NCBI GenBank assembly: GCA_003164075.1
Contig: PLRZ01000477.1
Location: 1,968-8,500 of the forward strand
DNA length: 6,533 bases
Reading direction: 5' to 3'
From: Bryobacterales bacterium
Lineage (GTDB): Bacteria; Acidobacteriota; Terriglobia; Bryobacterales; Bryobacteraceae
Positions 1 to 6,392 of this stretch are shown piece by piece (within the stretch, counting starts at the first letter, position 1; each line of letters starts with the position of its first letter). Below the pieces are notes generated by a model. It did not search any database, was not told where the DNA came from, and saw nothing but the letters and a program-made list of their open reading frames with translations. The position numbers and the translations under genes were made by a program.

Positions 1-81
1 GCCGCGCTGGAGCGCGCCACTGGCACGATTCTCGACCAGAACCATATTTCGTTCGATAACGCCGTAAAAGGTAAGATGTAA
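1..81 (+). CDS. C-terminal end of an upstream gene, product unknown (partial)
   Basis: Reading from the first base gives 26 sense codons ending in TAA at 79-81. The residues run AALERATGTILDQNHISFDN and end NAVKGKM. The start lies outside the window. The codons are GC-rich and look like ordinary coding sequence, and the stop falls just two bases before the start of the methyltransferase, as expected of adjacent operon genes. I do not recognise the family from so short a tail. A role in the same polysaccharide or lipid modification cluster as the methyltransferase is only a guess from position. Confidence 0.6.
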   Translation, partial: AALERATGTILDQNHISFDNAVKGKM

Positions 82-83
82 GG

Positions 84-707
84 TTGATCGCTTCACTCTC
101 CCGGCGCTTCCGCCGCCGGCGCATGCAACGCTTCGTCTGTGAGTGCCACATCACGGCGGACACGCGCGTCCTCGACATCGGCGGCACACCGGACAATTGG
201 CAACTGGTTTCCGTGGCGCCGCGAGTTGTGCTGTTGAATATGCCGCGCGCCCGCGCCGATCTGGCCGACGCCGCGGTCTGGGTGGCCGGCGACGGCCGCT
301 TCCTTCCCTTCCGCGATGGCGCCTTCGACGTAGTCTTCAGCAACTCCGTGATCGAGCACGTGGGCGACGCCGCCAGCCAGGAGCGTTTCGCGCGTGAGGT
401 GGCTCGCGTGGGCCGCGCCTTCTGGGTGCAGACGCCCAATCGCTGGTTTCCCGTGGAGCAGCACCTGCTCACGCCGCTGGTGCACTGGCTGCCGAAGCGT
501 TGGCAGCGCGCCATCGTGCGCCGCGGCACGGTGTGGAGCGCGTTGACGCGTCCCACTCCCGACCGCCGCGATTTCTATATCGACCATTTCCTGCGCGATA
601 TCCGTCTGCTGAGCTTCCGCCAGGTGCAGGAACTGTTTCCTGGCGCGCGCATCATTCGCGAGCGATTTCTGGGGATCACGAAATCTCTGATCGCGTGCCG
701 GGGATGA
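84..707 (+). CDS. Class I SAM-dependent methyltransferase (Methyltransf_11-like)
   Basis: A 207-residue soluble enzyme predicted to transfer a methyl group from S-adenosylmethionine to an unidentified acceptor. Motif I is VLDIGGTPDNW at residues 29-39 (the glycine-rich SAM loop). A GDGRFLPF segment lies at 69-76, followed by FDVVFSNSVIEHV at 81-93, the beta-4/motif II region typical of Methyltransf_11. A conserved-looking VQTPNRWFPVEQHLLTP stretch at 115-131 resembles methyltransferases found in cell-surface glycan clusters. The end of beta-2 reads LLNMP, with Asn where many class I enzymes have an acidic ribose-binding residue; this may be normal for the subfamily. The TTG start at 84 is preferred because it sits two bases after the upstream stop, an AAGG lies upstream at 68-71, and it keeps a basic N-terminus (RRFRRRRMQRF). 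ATG at 123 (residue 14) has no visible ribosome binding site but cannot be excluded. No signal peptide or membrane segment is seen. The substrate is unknown. Confidence 0.88.
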   Translation: MIASLSRRFRRRRMQRFVCECHITADTRVLDIGGTPDNWQLVSVAPRVVLLNMPRARADLADAAVWVAGDGRFLPFRDGAFDVVFSNSVIEHVGDAASQERFAREVARVGRAFWVQTPNRWFPVEQHLLTPLVHWLPKRWQRAIVRRGTVWSALTRPTPDRRDFYIDHFLRDIRLLSFRQVQELFPGARIIRERFLGITKSLIACRG

Positions 708-723
708 ACGTCCGAGTTTTTTG

Positions 724-754
724 TTGACACCATAAATTTTATTTATGAGTGTAA
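724..754 (+). promoter_or_regulatory. Probable promoter of the TonB-dependent receptor
   Basis: A perfect TTGACA box lies at 724-729 inside an AT-rich island (about 716-757) that contrasts with the GC-rich coding DNA on either side. The -10 element is less clear. TATGAG at 744-749 is only 14 bases away and GTGTAA at 749-754 is 19 bases away, so neither has ideal 17-base spacing. TATCAT at 770-775 is a better -10 match but lacks a partner at the right distance. The position 50-80 bases before the receptor start fits a promoter. The -35 call rests on sequence match alone. Confidence 0.4.
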
Positions 755-796
755 ACGGAGGGAATAGATTATCATCGGTGAATCTCGATTTGGGTC

Positions 797-801
797 AGGA
801 G
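797..801 (+). promoter_or_regulatory. Ribosome binding site for the receptor GTG start
   Basis: AGGAG ends four bases before the GTG at 806. The spacing is slightly short but usable. It decides the start: an in-frame TGA at 779-781 blocks any earlier start, and GTG 806 gives a complete signal peptide. Confidence 0.6.
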
Positions 802-805
802 TCTT

Positions 806-3800
806 GTGCGCCTACTGAAGACGTTCTTGCTGTTCTCTATCGCGGCAGGTGCCGCCTTTTCGCAAGTTACCACTACAGCCCGCTTGGATGGAACGGTCAC
901 CGACCCGCAGGGGGCATCGGTGCCCGGAGCGCAGGTGGAGGTGGTGCAAACCGCTACCGGCCAGAATTTCCACGCGGTAACCGATGATAAGGGCTATTGG
1001 GCTCTACCGTCGCTGCAGACCGGCGGGTACAAGGTAACCGTTACTCATACCGGCTTCCGGTCCGCTACTAACGGAAACGTAACTCTCGACGCGGGTGTTC
1101 CCGCCACCGTCAAGGTGACTCTGGAAGTGGGCGCGGCTACGGAAACGGTGGAAGTTACCGCCGGCGCCGAAATCGTCCAGAGCACTTCGGCGACGGTCAG
1201 TTCCACGCTGCAAGGCGGGCAGATCAACGATCTTCCGTTCACCAGCCACAATGTCACCGAACTGATCGCCAGCCAGCCCGGCACTCAGAGCGCCGATGGA
1301 GTCCGCTACGCCACCATTAACGGCCTGCCGCAGACCACCATCAACATCACCATCGACGGGATCAATGTCCAGGATAATGCGACCAAGAGCAATCCGGACG
1401 CGATCTTCAGCGCCGTTCAGGCCCGGACCCAGGCCATTGAGGAAATGACCATGAGCACGGCCGCGGCCAACGCCGACAGCTCCGGCGAAGGCGCGGTGCA
1501 GATCAAGTTTGTCACCAAGGGCGGATCGAACCAGTTTCACGGCGGCCTCTATGAGACCAACCGCAACTCCTACTTCGAAGCCTGCTACTTTTTCAACTGT
1601 CTCCAGCACATTGCAAAAGACCAGATCAATCTCAACGAATACGGATTCACCATCGGCGGACCGGTAGTGAAAAACAAGCTCTTCTTCTTCGAATCGTTCG
1701 AGTTTTTCGACCTGCCGCAGACATTTTCGGAAAGCCAGATGTGGCTCACGCCCACCGCCGCCACCGGCGTTTTCCAGTACAACGTGGGCGGGGTGACGAA
1801 AAGCGTCAACTTACTCACGCTCGCGGCGGCCGAGAATCCTTCCCTGCCGGCCGGTACCCGTCCGTTTCCAACCGTTGCCGATCCGACCATGGCGAAGACC
1901 TATGCGCTGATCAATCAGCTCACCAATGCCGCAGGCACGCTCGCCAGCCGCGTCGCAAACAATAACGACTACAACCGCAATAACTACTCGTCCAACACCA
2001 AGGCCGTGAACAACCGCAAGTTTCAGACCTCGCGCATCGACTACAACATTACCGAAAAGCACCACCTCAACTTCGTTTGGAATTATCAGACCAACGACCG
2101 CACTCCCGATGGCCTGAACCTCGAGTACGCCATCCTGCCGGGCACGGGAACCCAGTTGGGTTCTCCCGATCTGGAGGGCCAGTATGGCATCAACTGGACG
2201 GGAAGCATCGGATTGCGCTCAGTCGTCACGACGAATATCGTCAACGAGCTGACGGCGGGCATCCAGGGTGGCGCCAATGCTCTGGGCGACGGCCTTTCCC
2301 CGAACGACTATTCCATCTGGAACGGAAAGCTGGTGTCGTTTGGCGCGGCCGCGGCGGGTTCCACCACCCCGTACATGAGCAACCCCTACAACGGCAACTA
2401 CACCAACTACGCCCCTCGCAGCACGCCGGTGTACCAGATCAACGACAACGTAAGCTATCTCAAGGGAAAGCACCTGCTCAATTTCGGCGGCAACTTCACG
2501 CAGGTGAATGCCTGGCAGGCGGCGGCAAATTCGTCGCTGCTCAATACCGTCACTCTGGGACAGGCAACCGGCGATCCGGATAATACCGGCGCCACTTCGC
2601 TCTTTACCACCAATACCCTTCCCGGAGCGAGTTCCACCCAACTGAGCGATGCCGCCAATCTGTACGCGGTGGTCGCGGGCCGGATTTCGGCGATCACCAG
2701 TTCCGCCGTGCTCGGAGAGCAGAGCAAGACGTACGGCGCAAACTTCGCCGTCGATCGCGACCGCCTGCGCGAATTCGCTTCCTACGTGCAGGATACCTGG
2801 CGCGCCACCTCACACCTCACGATCGTGCTGGGGGTTCGTTGGGACCGGCAGGGCGCCATTCGAAATCTGGACAACCTGTACACGCGGCCGGGCTATGCCG
2901 GCCTGTTTGGAGTCTCCGGCGTGGGCAATCTCTTCCAACCGGGCGTACTGGCCGGCTCGGCTCCCGTATTTTCGCTCGTACCGCCCGGAGTCGGAGGCTT
3001 TGACCCGGGCGTGGGCCACTTCAACCCTTCCTTTGGAATCGCCTACGTCATTCCCAAAGGTGTTTTGCACTGGCTGACTGGCGACGAAGCGGTCCTGCGT
3101 GGCGGCTTCAATCTCTCCACGCTGCGCCAGGGCATGGGCTTTCTGGACGGTGTCTGGAACGGAAACCAGGGCCGCAGCCTGAGCACCAGCTCGAGCCCTG
3201 GGACCACTCCCAGCATTTTCCCCGCGGGTAGCGTGCTATTCAGCGATGCCTCCTACCCTTCGTTGGTGCCCAGCACGATCGACGCCCAATTCCCCAATCC
3301 CAGTTTCCCGCTGGCCGTGCAGAGCGGCCAGAGCGTCGAGGACTACAATCCGAGCATCAAGCCGGAGTATGTGGAAAGCTGGACCCTCGGGTTCCAGCGG
3401 CCGTTGGGCAGAAATACGTCGGTGGAGTTTCGCTACGTGGCGAACCACGGAGTGGACCTCTGGTCGGCCGTGAATCTGAACGAAGTGAATACCGTTGAAA
3501 ACAATTTCGCGCAGCAGTTTCAGGCGGCCCAGAATAATCTGGCGATCGCCAACGGTATCTCGGTGGCACAGCTTCTTCTTCCCACCACTAAGCTGACCGT
3601 CAATAACTATAGCGACACGGGCTTACCCGGACAGAATCCCGTGCCTCTGATCACTGTCGGTATTGGCAGTAATGTCGATCAGACTACCATCACCCAGCTC
3701 CAGCAAGGCCAGGCCGGCGCAACCGCCAATGCGATTGCCACTAACGCCACGCGCATGGCCAATTTAACCAAAGCGGGATATCCCATCAACATCTTCCAGG

Positions 3801-4693
3801 TGAACCCCAACAACGGGGGCAACTCCACGGAGATGACCAACCGCAATTCGAGCACCTACAATTCCGGCCAGGTGGAAGTGCGCCGGCGCCTCGCCGCCGG
3901 TCTCCAAATGCAGGCAAGCTATGCGTTCTCCAAATCGCTGACCGATTCGAACACGCCCACCCTGCGCGATTGGGGCGGGAATAAAGGTCCCACCACTTTC
4001 GACATCCGCAACGGTTTCAAGATGACCTGGATCTACCAGTTGCCGTTCGGCCAGGGCCGCTCGCTTCTTTCCGGGGCGCACGGCGTGCTGGGCAAAGTTG
4101 TAAGTGGTTGGGAGATCGCCGGCGTCGGACGGGTGCAAAGCGGCACCCCGATCAACATAGTCAGCGGCCGCGACACGTTTAACCAGAACGACGGCGGCGT
4201 GGTGCTGCACAACATGACTGCCAAGCAGTTGCAGAACGACGTGGGGCTCAACTTTACGAGCCAGGTTAGTGCCAGCGGAGTAACTACCGGCACGGCCTAT
4301 TACCTGCCGCAGGCCCTGTTACAGAATACTCTTGCGGCCTTCAACATCAGCGGGACGTTCGTCCCCACCGCGCCTTATATTGGGCCGTGCAACACCGCGG
4401 GCCAGATTTGCGATCAGGTATTTCTCTGGGGCCCGTGGTTCTCCAAATGGGATGCCAGCCTGGTGAAGCGCACGCAGATCAAGGAACGATTGAACCTGGA
4501 GTTCCGCGCCGAGGCGCTGAACGTCTTCAATCATCCCAACATTCTGGTCCCGGGCGGCGCGGCTACCGGCGGCAACATCAACGCCACCGTCAATTCCTCC
4601 TTCGGACAGACCACCTCGGCCTTCCGGGACCTCAATAACACCAACGATCCGGGCGCACGCAGCCTGGAATTCGTGATGCGCCTGAACTTCTAG
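806..4693 (+). CDS. Oar-like TonB-dependent receptor with carboxypeptidase-regulatory-like domain
   Basis: A 1295-residue outer-membrane protein predicted to take up a large or scarce substrate using TonB energy; the ligand is unknown. The order of parts is: Sec signal peptide (1-19, likely cut at AFS|Q); CarboxypepD_reg-like Ig fold (about 24-107, with DGTVTDPQGASVPGA and the Tyr/Phe-rich DDKGYWALPSLQTGGY); TonB-box-like ETVEVTA (113-119); plug (about 125-240, with LPQTTINITIDGINV and the VTKGGSNQFHGGLYE exit motif); then a large beta-barrel opening with NEYGFTIGGPVVKNKLFFF (277-295). Late barrel strands include LNLEFRAEALNVFNHPN, and the chain ends EFVMRLNF, an aromatic C-terminal signature expected for BAM-dependent insertion. 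The length of 1100-1300 residues is usual for this Acidobacteriota family. I noticed only four cysteines, in two close pairs (260/265 and 1195/1202). The gene is intact and starts with GTG, with AGGAG just upstream. It appears monocistronic: its own promoter region lies upstream and a convergent gene follows. Confidence 0.95.
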   Translation: MRLLKTFLLFSIAAGAAFSQVTTTARLDGTVTDPQGASVPGAQVEVVQTATGQNFHAVTDDKGYWALPSLQTGGYKVTVTHTGFRSATNGNVTLDAGVPATVKVTLEVGAATETVEVTAGAEIVQSTSATVSSTLQGGQINDLPFTSHNVTELIASQPGTQSADGVRYATINGLPQTTINITIDGINVQDNATKSNPDAIFSAVQARTQAIEEMTMSTAAANADSSGEGAVQIKFVTKGGSNQFHGGLYETNRNSYFEACYFFNCLQHIAKDQINLNEYGFTIGGPVVKNKLFFFESFEFFDLPQTFSESQMWLTPTAATGVFQYNVGGVTKSVNLLTLAAAENPSLPAGTRPFPTVADPTMAKTYALINQLTNAAGTLASRVANNNDYNRNNYSSNTKAVNNRKFQTSRIDYNITEKHHLNFVWNYQTNDRTPDGLNLEYAILPGTGTQLGSPDLEGQYGINWTGSIGLRSVVTTNIVNELTAGIQGGANALGDGLSPNDYSIWNGKLVSFGAAAAGSTTPYMSNPYNGNYTNYAPRSTPVYQINDNVSYLKGKHLLNFGGNFTQVNAWQAAANSSLLNTVTLGQATGDPDNTGATSLFTTNTLPGASSTQLSDAANLYAVVAGRISAITSSAVLGEQSKTYGANFAVDRDRLREFASYVQDTWRATSHLTIVLGVRWDRQGAIRNLDNLYTRPGYAGLFGVSGVGNLFQPGVLAGSAPVFSLVPPGVGGFDPGVGHFNPSFGIAYVIPKGVLHWLTGDEAVLRGGFNLSTLRQGMGFLDGVWNGNQGRSLSTSSSPGTTPSIFPAGSVLFSDASYPSLVPSTIDAQFPNPSFPLAVQSGQSVEDYNPSIKPEYVESWTLGFQRPLGRNTSVEFRYVANHGVDLWSAVNLNEVNTVENNFAQQFQAAQNNLAIANGISVAQLLLPTTKLTVNNYSDTGLPGQNPVPLITVGIGSNVDQTTITQLQQGQAGATANAIATNATRMANLTKAGYPINIFQVNPNNGGNSTEMTNRNSSTYNSGQVEVRRRLAAGLQMQASYAFSKSLTDSNTPTLRDWGGNKGPTTFDIRNGFKMTWIYQLPFGQGRSLLSGAHGVLGKVVSGWEIAGVGRVQSGTPINIVSGRDTFNQNDGGVVLHNMTAKQLQNDVGLNFTSQVSASGVTTGTAYYLPQALLQNTLAAFNISGTFVPTAPYIGPCNTAGQICDQVFLWGPWFSKWDASLVKRTQIKERLNLEFRAEALNVFNHPNILVPGGAATGGNINATVNSSFGQTTSAFRDLNNTNDPGARSLEFVMRLNF

Positions 4694-4702
4694 TTTCAGC
4701 GA

Positions 4703-4745
4703 GTCTGAGAACGTTGTGAGAGGCGCGAAGCGACAAATCTCAGAC
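4703..4745. repeat. Inverted repeat / long imperfect hairpin after the receptor gene
   Basis: GTCTGAGA at 4703-4710 is exactly complementary to TCTCAGAC at 4738-4745. Inside, TTGT (4714-4717) can pair with ACAA (4733-4736), and CGC (4724-4726) with GCG (4730-4732) around a GAA loop, giving a stacked hairpin with a one-sided bulge at 4718-4723. It starts ten bases after the receptor stop. No T-run follows, so it is not a canonical intrinsic terminator. It could be a factor-assisted terminator, an mRNA 3'-end stabiliser or a copy of a dispersed intergenic (REP-like) element. Confidence 0.55.
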
Positions 4746-4793
4746 CGCCTGCCCGCCCGCACTGAATTAGGTCCGCTGTTCGAATAGGATTGA

Positions 4794-4816
4794 GGGCAGG
4801 CGAGCACCGCCTGCCC
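4794..4816. terminator. Strong hairpin between convergent genes, possible bidirectional terminator
   Basis: GGGCAGGCG (4794-4802) and CGCCTGCCC (4808-4816) form a perfect 9-bp GC-rich stem with a five-base loop. It sits between the ends of two convergent genes, 101 bases after the receptor stop and 64 bases beyond the propeller-gene stop. Neither strand shows a T-tract afterwards, so terminator function is inferred from position and stem strength only. The right arm is part of an 11-base direct repeat, ACCGCCTGCCC, also present at 4744-4754, so the left arm could pair with either copy. Confidence 0.4.
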
Positions 4817-4842
4817 CACCTGCGGGCTCACTGCAAATTCCA

Positions 4843-4866
4843 CGACATGTCGGCAGTTGTACTGCC
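4843..4866. repeat. Palindrome plus hairpin just beyond the WD40 gene stop
   Basis: GGCAGT (4852-4857) and ACTGCC (4861-4866) form a perfect 6-bp stem around TGT. Abutting it is the perfect 10-bp palindrome CGACATGTCG (4843-4852). On the minus strand the hairpin begins 13 bases after the propeller-gene stop, a usual place for a 3'-end structure. There is no T-run, so it is a candidate mRNA 3'-end or terminator element rather than a certain one. Confidence 0.4.
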
Positions 4867-4879
4867 TGGGTTGATCCGC

Positions 4880-6337
4880 TTATCGAAACCCCAGGTCGCC
4901 ATCGCACCCACAGCCGGCGTCGCCATCGCATCCGCAGCCGGCATCGCCGTCGCATCCACAACCGAAATCGTCGACACAACCGCAACCGGAATCGTCGACA
5001 CAACCGCATCCGTAATCGGAATCGCAGGAGCATCCGATATCGCCGACGCAGGAGCAGCCGGTGTCGGAATTGCAACTGCATCCGGTGTCGGAAACGCAAC
5101 TGCATCCGGTATCCGAATCGCAGGAGCAGCCGGTATCGTACACGCAGGGGCAGTCTCCCGGCACGCAGTTGCAGGAGCACCCGAAACCGGCCGGAAGCGA
5201 CTCTCCACAACCGAGGGTGTAGACCGTGCCGCCGGCGATGTACTGCAACCCGCCGCACGCCGGGGAGGATGCGGCTATGTCCATGAAGCAGACCGATACG
5301 GTGGCGCCGGACGGCAACTCATAAAGATAAATGTTCCTGGCGGAGGCCACGGCGACATAGCGATTCCGCGGGTCCATGGCCGTCGACAGAGACGGCCCTC
5401 CGTTCCCTGGCAGTTGGGCGATCAAGGTCAGATCGGGCGCGGAGTAGAGTTGCGCCGGCGCGGACGCGTAGGCGATGGCCAGCAGCTTTCCATCGGCGCT
5501 AAACGAGAGGGATGTCGCAGTCGCCTGGCCGAGCAGCGAAACGATGGGAACCAGGCTTGGAAAAGCGTACATGTAGAGGCGCTGTCCGTCGTGAGCGGCA
5601 AGGTGCCGGCCGTTGGGGCTCAGGGCGAGAGCTTTGCCGGCGGCGGTTTGCAGGACCGCTCCGGTGGTGAGCGATCGCAGATATACCTGAGTGCCCGAGG
5701 TCACCAGCAAACGCCGTTGCGGTGCGCGGCCCCTGGCTGCCGGGATAAGAGCGGGCGGTGGAACGGCCACCTGGGCCATGGCGTCCGTGTCGGAAAAACT
5801 GCGCAGCAGCTTCGCCTCTGCCACGGACCAGATCCTGGTAGTTCGATCCTGGCTGACGGAGACCAGTTGGGCGCTGTCCGCCGTGAAGGCGACTCGGTTG
5901 ACGGTATCCGTGTGTCCCACCAGAGCGAGCCGCGCCGCACCATCGGCCGACCAGAGTTCCAGATGGCCGCTCTGCATGGCTACGGCGATGCGGCTTCCGT
6001 CGGGGCTCACGGCCACTTGGAGGGGAACGGCGTCGGTAGGGATCGAACGAAACAGGGCGCCATTAGGAATGGTCCAGAACTTTACGAAACTGTCCCGCCC
6101 CGCGCTGATCAGAGTGTTCCCGTCGGGGAAATAGCTCAGGCTGGTGAGGGAGATCGCATGAGCGAAGGCGCCGGCCGGGCAGACCGCTGCCCGGGCGTTG
6201 CGGGGAAAGCCGGCGAAGGCCCCCGCGGTGAGCAGGCCCATCAGGTTTCGACGAGTCAGAGAGGCGCAGGGGGGAGCGCTGGTCGCGTTTGGAGGCAGAG
6301 GGAAATTCGAAATCCGGTCGTCAAATCTGGTTTTCAT
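4880..6337 (-). CDS. Tat-exported WD40 beta-propeller protein with C-terminal Cys-rich CxC octapeptide repeats
   Basis: A 485-residue protein of unknown function. Residues 28-34 (TRRNLMG) form a twin-arginine motif, followed by a hydrophobic stretch and an ARA|A-type cleavage site near residue 50, so export in a folded state is likely. The n-region before the motif is long (28 residues). Residues about 60-345 form a WD40-like beta-propeller of roughly seven blades. The clearest are 61-90 (ending VKFWTI), 106-131 (AVSPDGSRIAVA, ELWS) and 141-172 (GHTDTVNRVAF, QDRTTRIWSV); later blades (LSPNGRHLAA 239-248, FSADGKLLAIA 279-289) are degenerate. After a Cys-containing linker (C350, C361, C377) the tail from 386 to 481 is almost wholly CxC repeats. 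Propellers usually bind protein partners; the tail could bind metal or be disulfide-linked. The ATG at 6335-6337 has only a weak GC-rich ribosome binding site. The gene is convergent with the receptor gene. A long opposite-strand frame across it lacks any domain and is a shadow. Confidence 0.85.
   Translation of the reverse strand: MKTRFDDRISNFPLPPNATSAPPCASLTRRNLMGLLTAGAFAGFPRNARAAVCPAGAFAHAISLTSLSYFPDGNTLISAGRDSFVKFWTIPNGALFRSIPTDAVPLQVAVSPDGSRIAVAMQSGHLELWSADGAARLALVGHTDTVNRVAFTADSAQLVSVSQDRTTRIWSVAEAKLLRSFSDTDAMAQVAVPPPALIPAARGRAPQRRLLVTSGTQVYLRSLTTGAVLQTAAGKALALSPNGRHLAAHDGQRLYMYAFPSLVPIVSLLGQATATSLSFSADGKLLAIAYASAPAQLYSAPDLTLIAQLPGNGGPSLSTAMDPRNRYVAVASARNIYLYELPSGATVSVCFMDIAASSPACGGLQYIAGGTVYTLGCGESLPAGFGCSCNCVPGDCPCVYDTGCSCDSDTGCSCVSDTGCSCNSDTGCSCVGDIGCSCDSDYGCGCVDDSGCGCVDDFGCGCDGDAGCGCDGDAGCGCDGDLGFR
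4895..5155 (-). repeat. 24-bp tandem repeat encoding GCxCxxDx octapeptides
   Basis: Ten consecutive 8-residue units occupy residues 403-481 of the propeller protein: five of GCSC type (for example GCSCDSDT, GCSCVSDT, GCSCNSDT), then five of GCGC type (GCGCVDDS, GCGCVDDF, GCGCDGDA twice, and a final GCGCDGD). A divergent unit DCPCVYDT (395-402) and a CSCNC cluster (387-391) precede them. Each unit is exactly 24 bases, always in frame. Two Cys per unit and an Asp at position 7 are invariant across the ten units. All Cys codons in the array are TGC or TGT. Neighbouring units resemble each other more than distant ones, as expected of local duplication. Confidence 0.92.
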
Positions 6338-6361
6338 GACCGCCCCGCTTTGTTATCCAGG

Positions 6362-6392
6362 ATTAGAATACCTGAATCTCTGTTGTTCTAAT
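6362..6392. promoter_or_regulatory. Inverted repeat upstream of the WD40 gene, possible operator
   Basis: ATTAGAA at 6362-6368 is exactly complementary to TTCTAAT at 6386-6392, with 17 bases between the arms. It lies 25-55 bases upstream of the minus-strand ATG, in a locally AT-richer patch where a promoter would be expected. It may be a dimeric regulator site overlapping the promoter, or chance. On the minus strand no strong -35/-10 pair stands out; TATTCT, which overlaps the 6362-6368 arm, is the best -10-like box. Confidence 0.3.

Noticed and set aside
93..587. 164-codon minus-strand frame within the methyltransferase
   Set aside because: It lies wholly inside the methyltransferase, which has clear SAM motifs; the minus product has no recognisable features.
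699..722. Possible intrinsic terminator after the methyltransferase (T-run at 717-722)
   Set aside because: The T-run is real, but the preceding sequence can form only a 3-bp stem, too weak to call.
745..987. Small ATG frame (80 codons) overlapping the receptor start
   Set aside because: It overlaps the receptor signal-peptide region out of frame, has no recognisable domain, and its ATG lies within the likely promoter.
4895..5155. CRISPR-like array
   Set aside because: The 24-bp units are contiguous with no spacers, are degenerate at variable codon positions and stay in frame within a protein.
4790..6391. Very long (533-codon) open frame on the plus strand opposite the WD40 gene
   Set aside because: Its product is low-complexity and Arg/Gly-rich with no domain, while the minus frame shows a Tat signal and WD40 blades. 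Its first codon position lies opposite the third position of minus-strand codons, where A is rare, so plus-strand stops are rare. This explains the opening.
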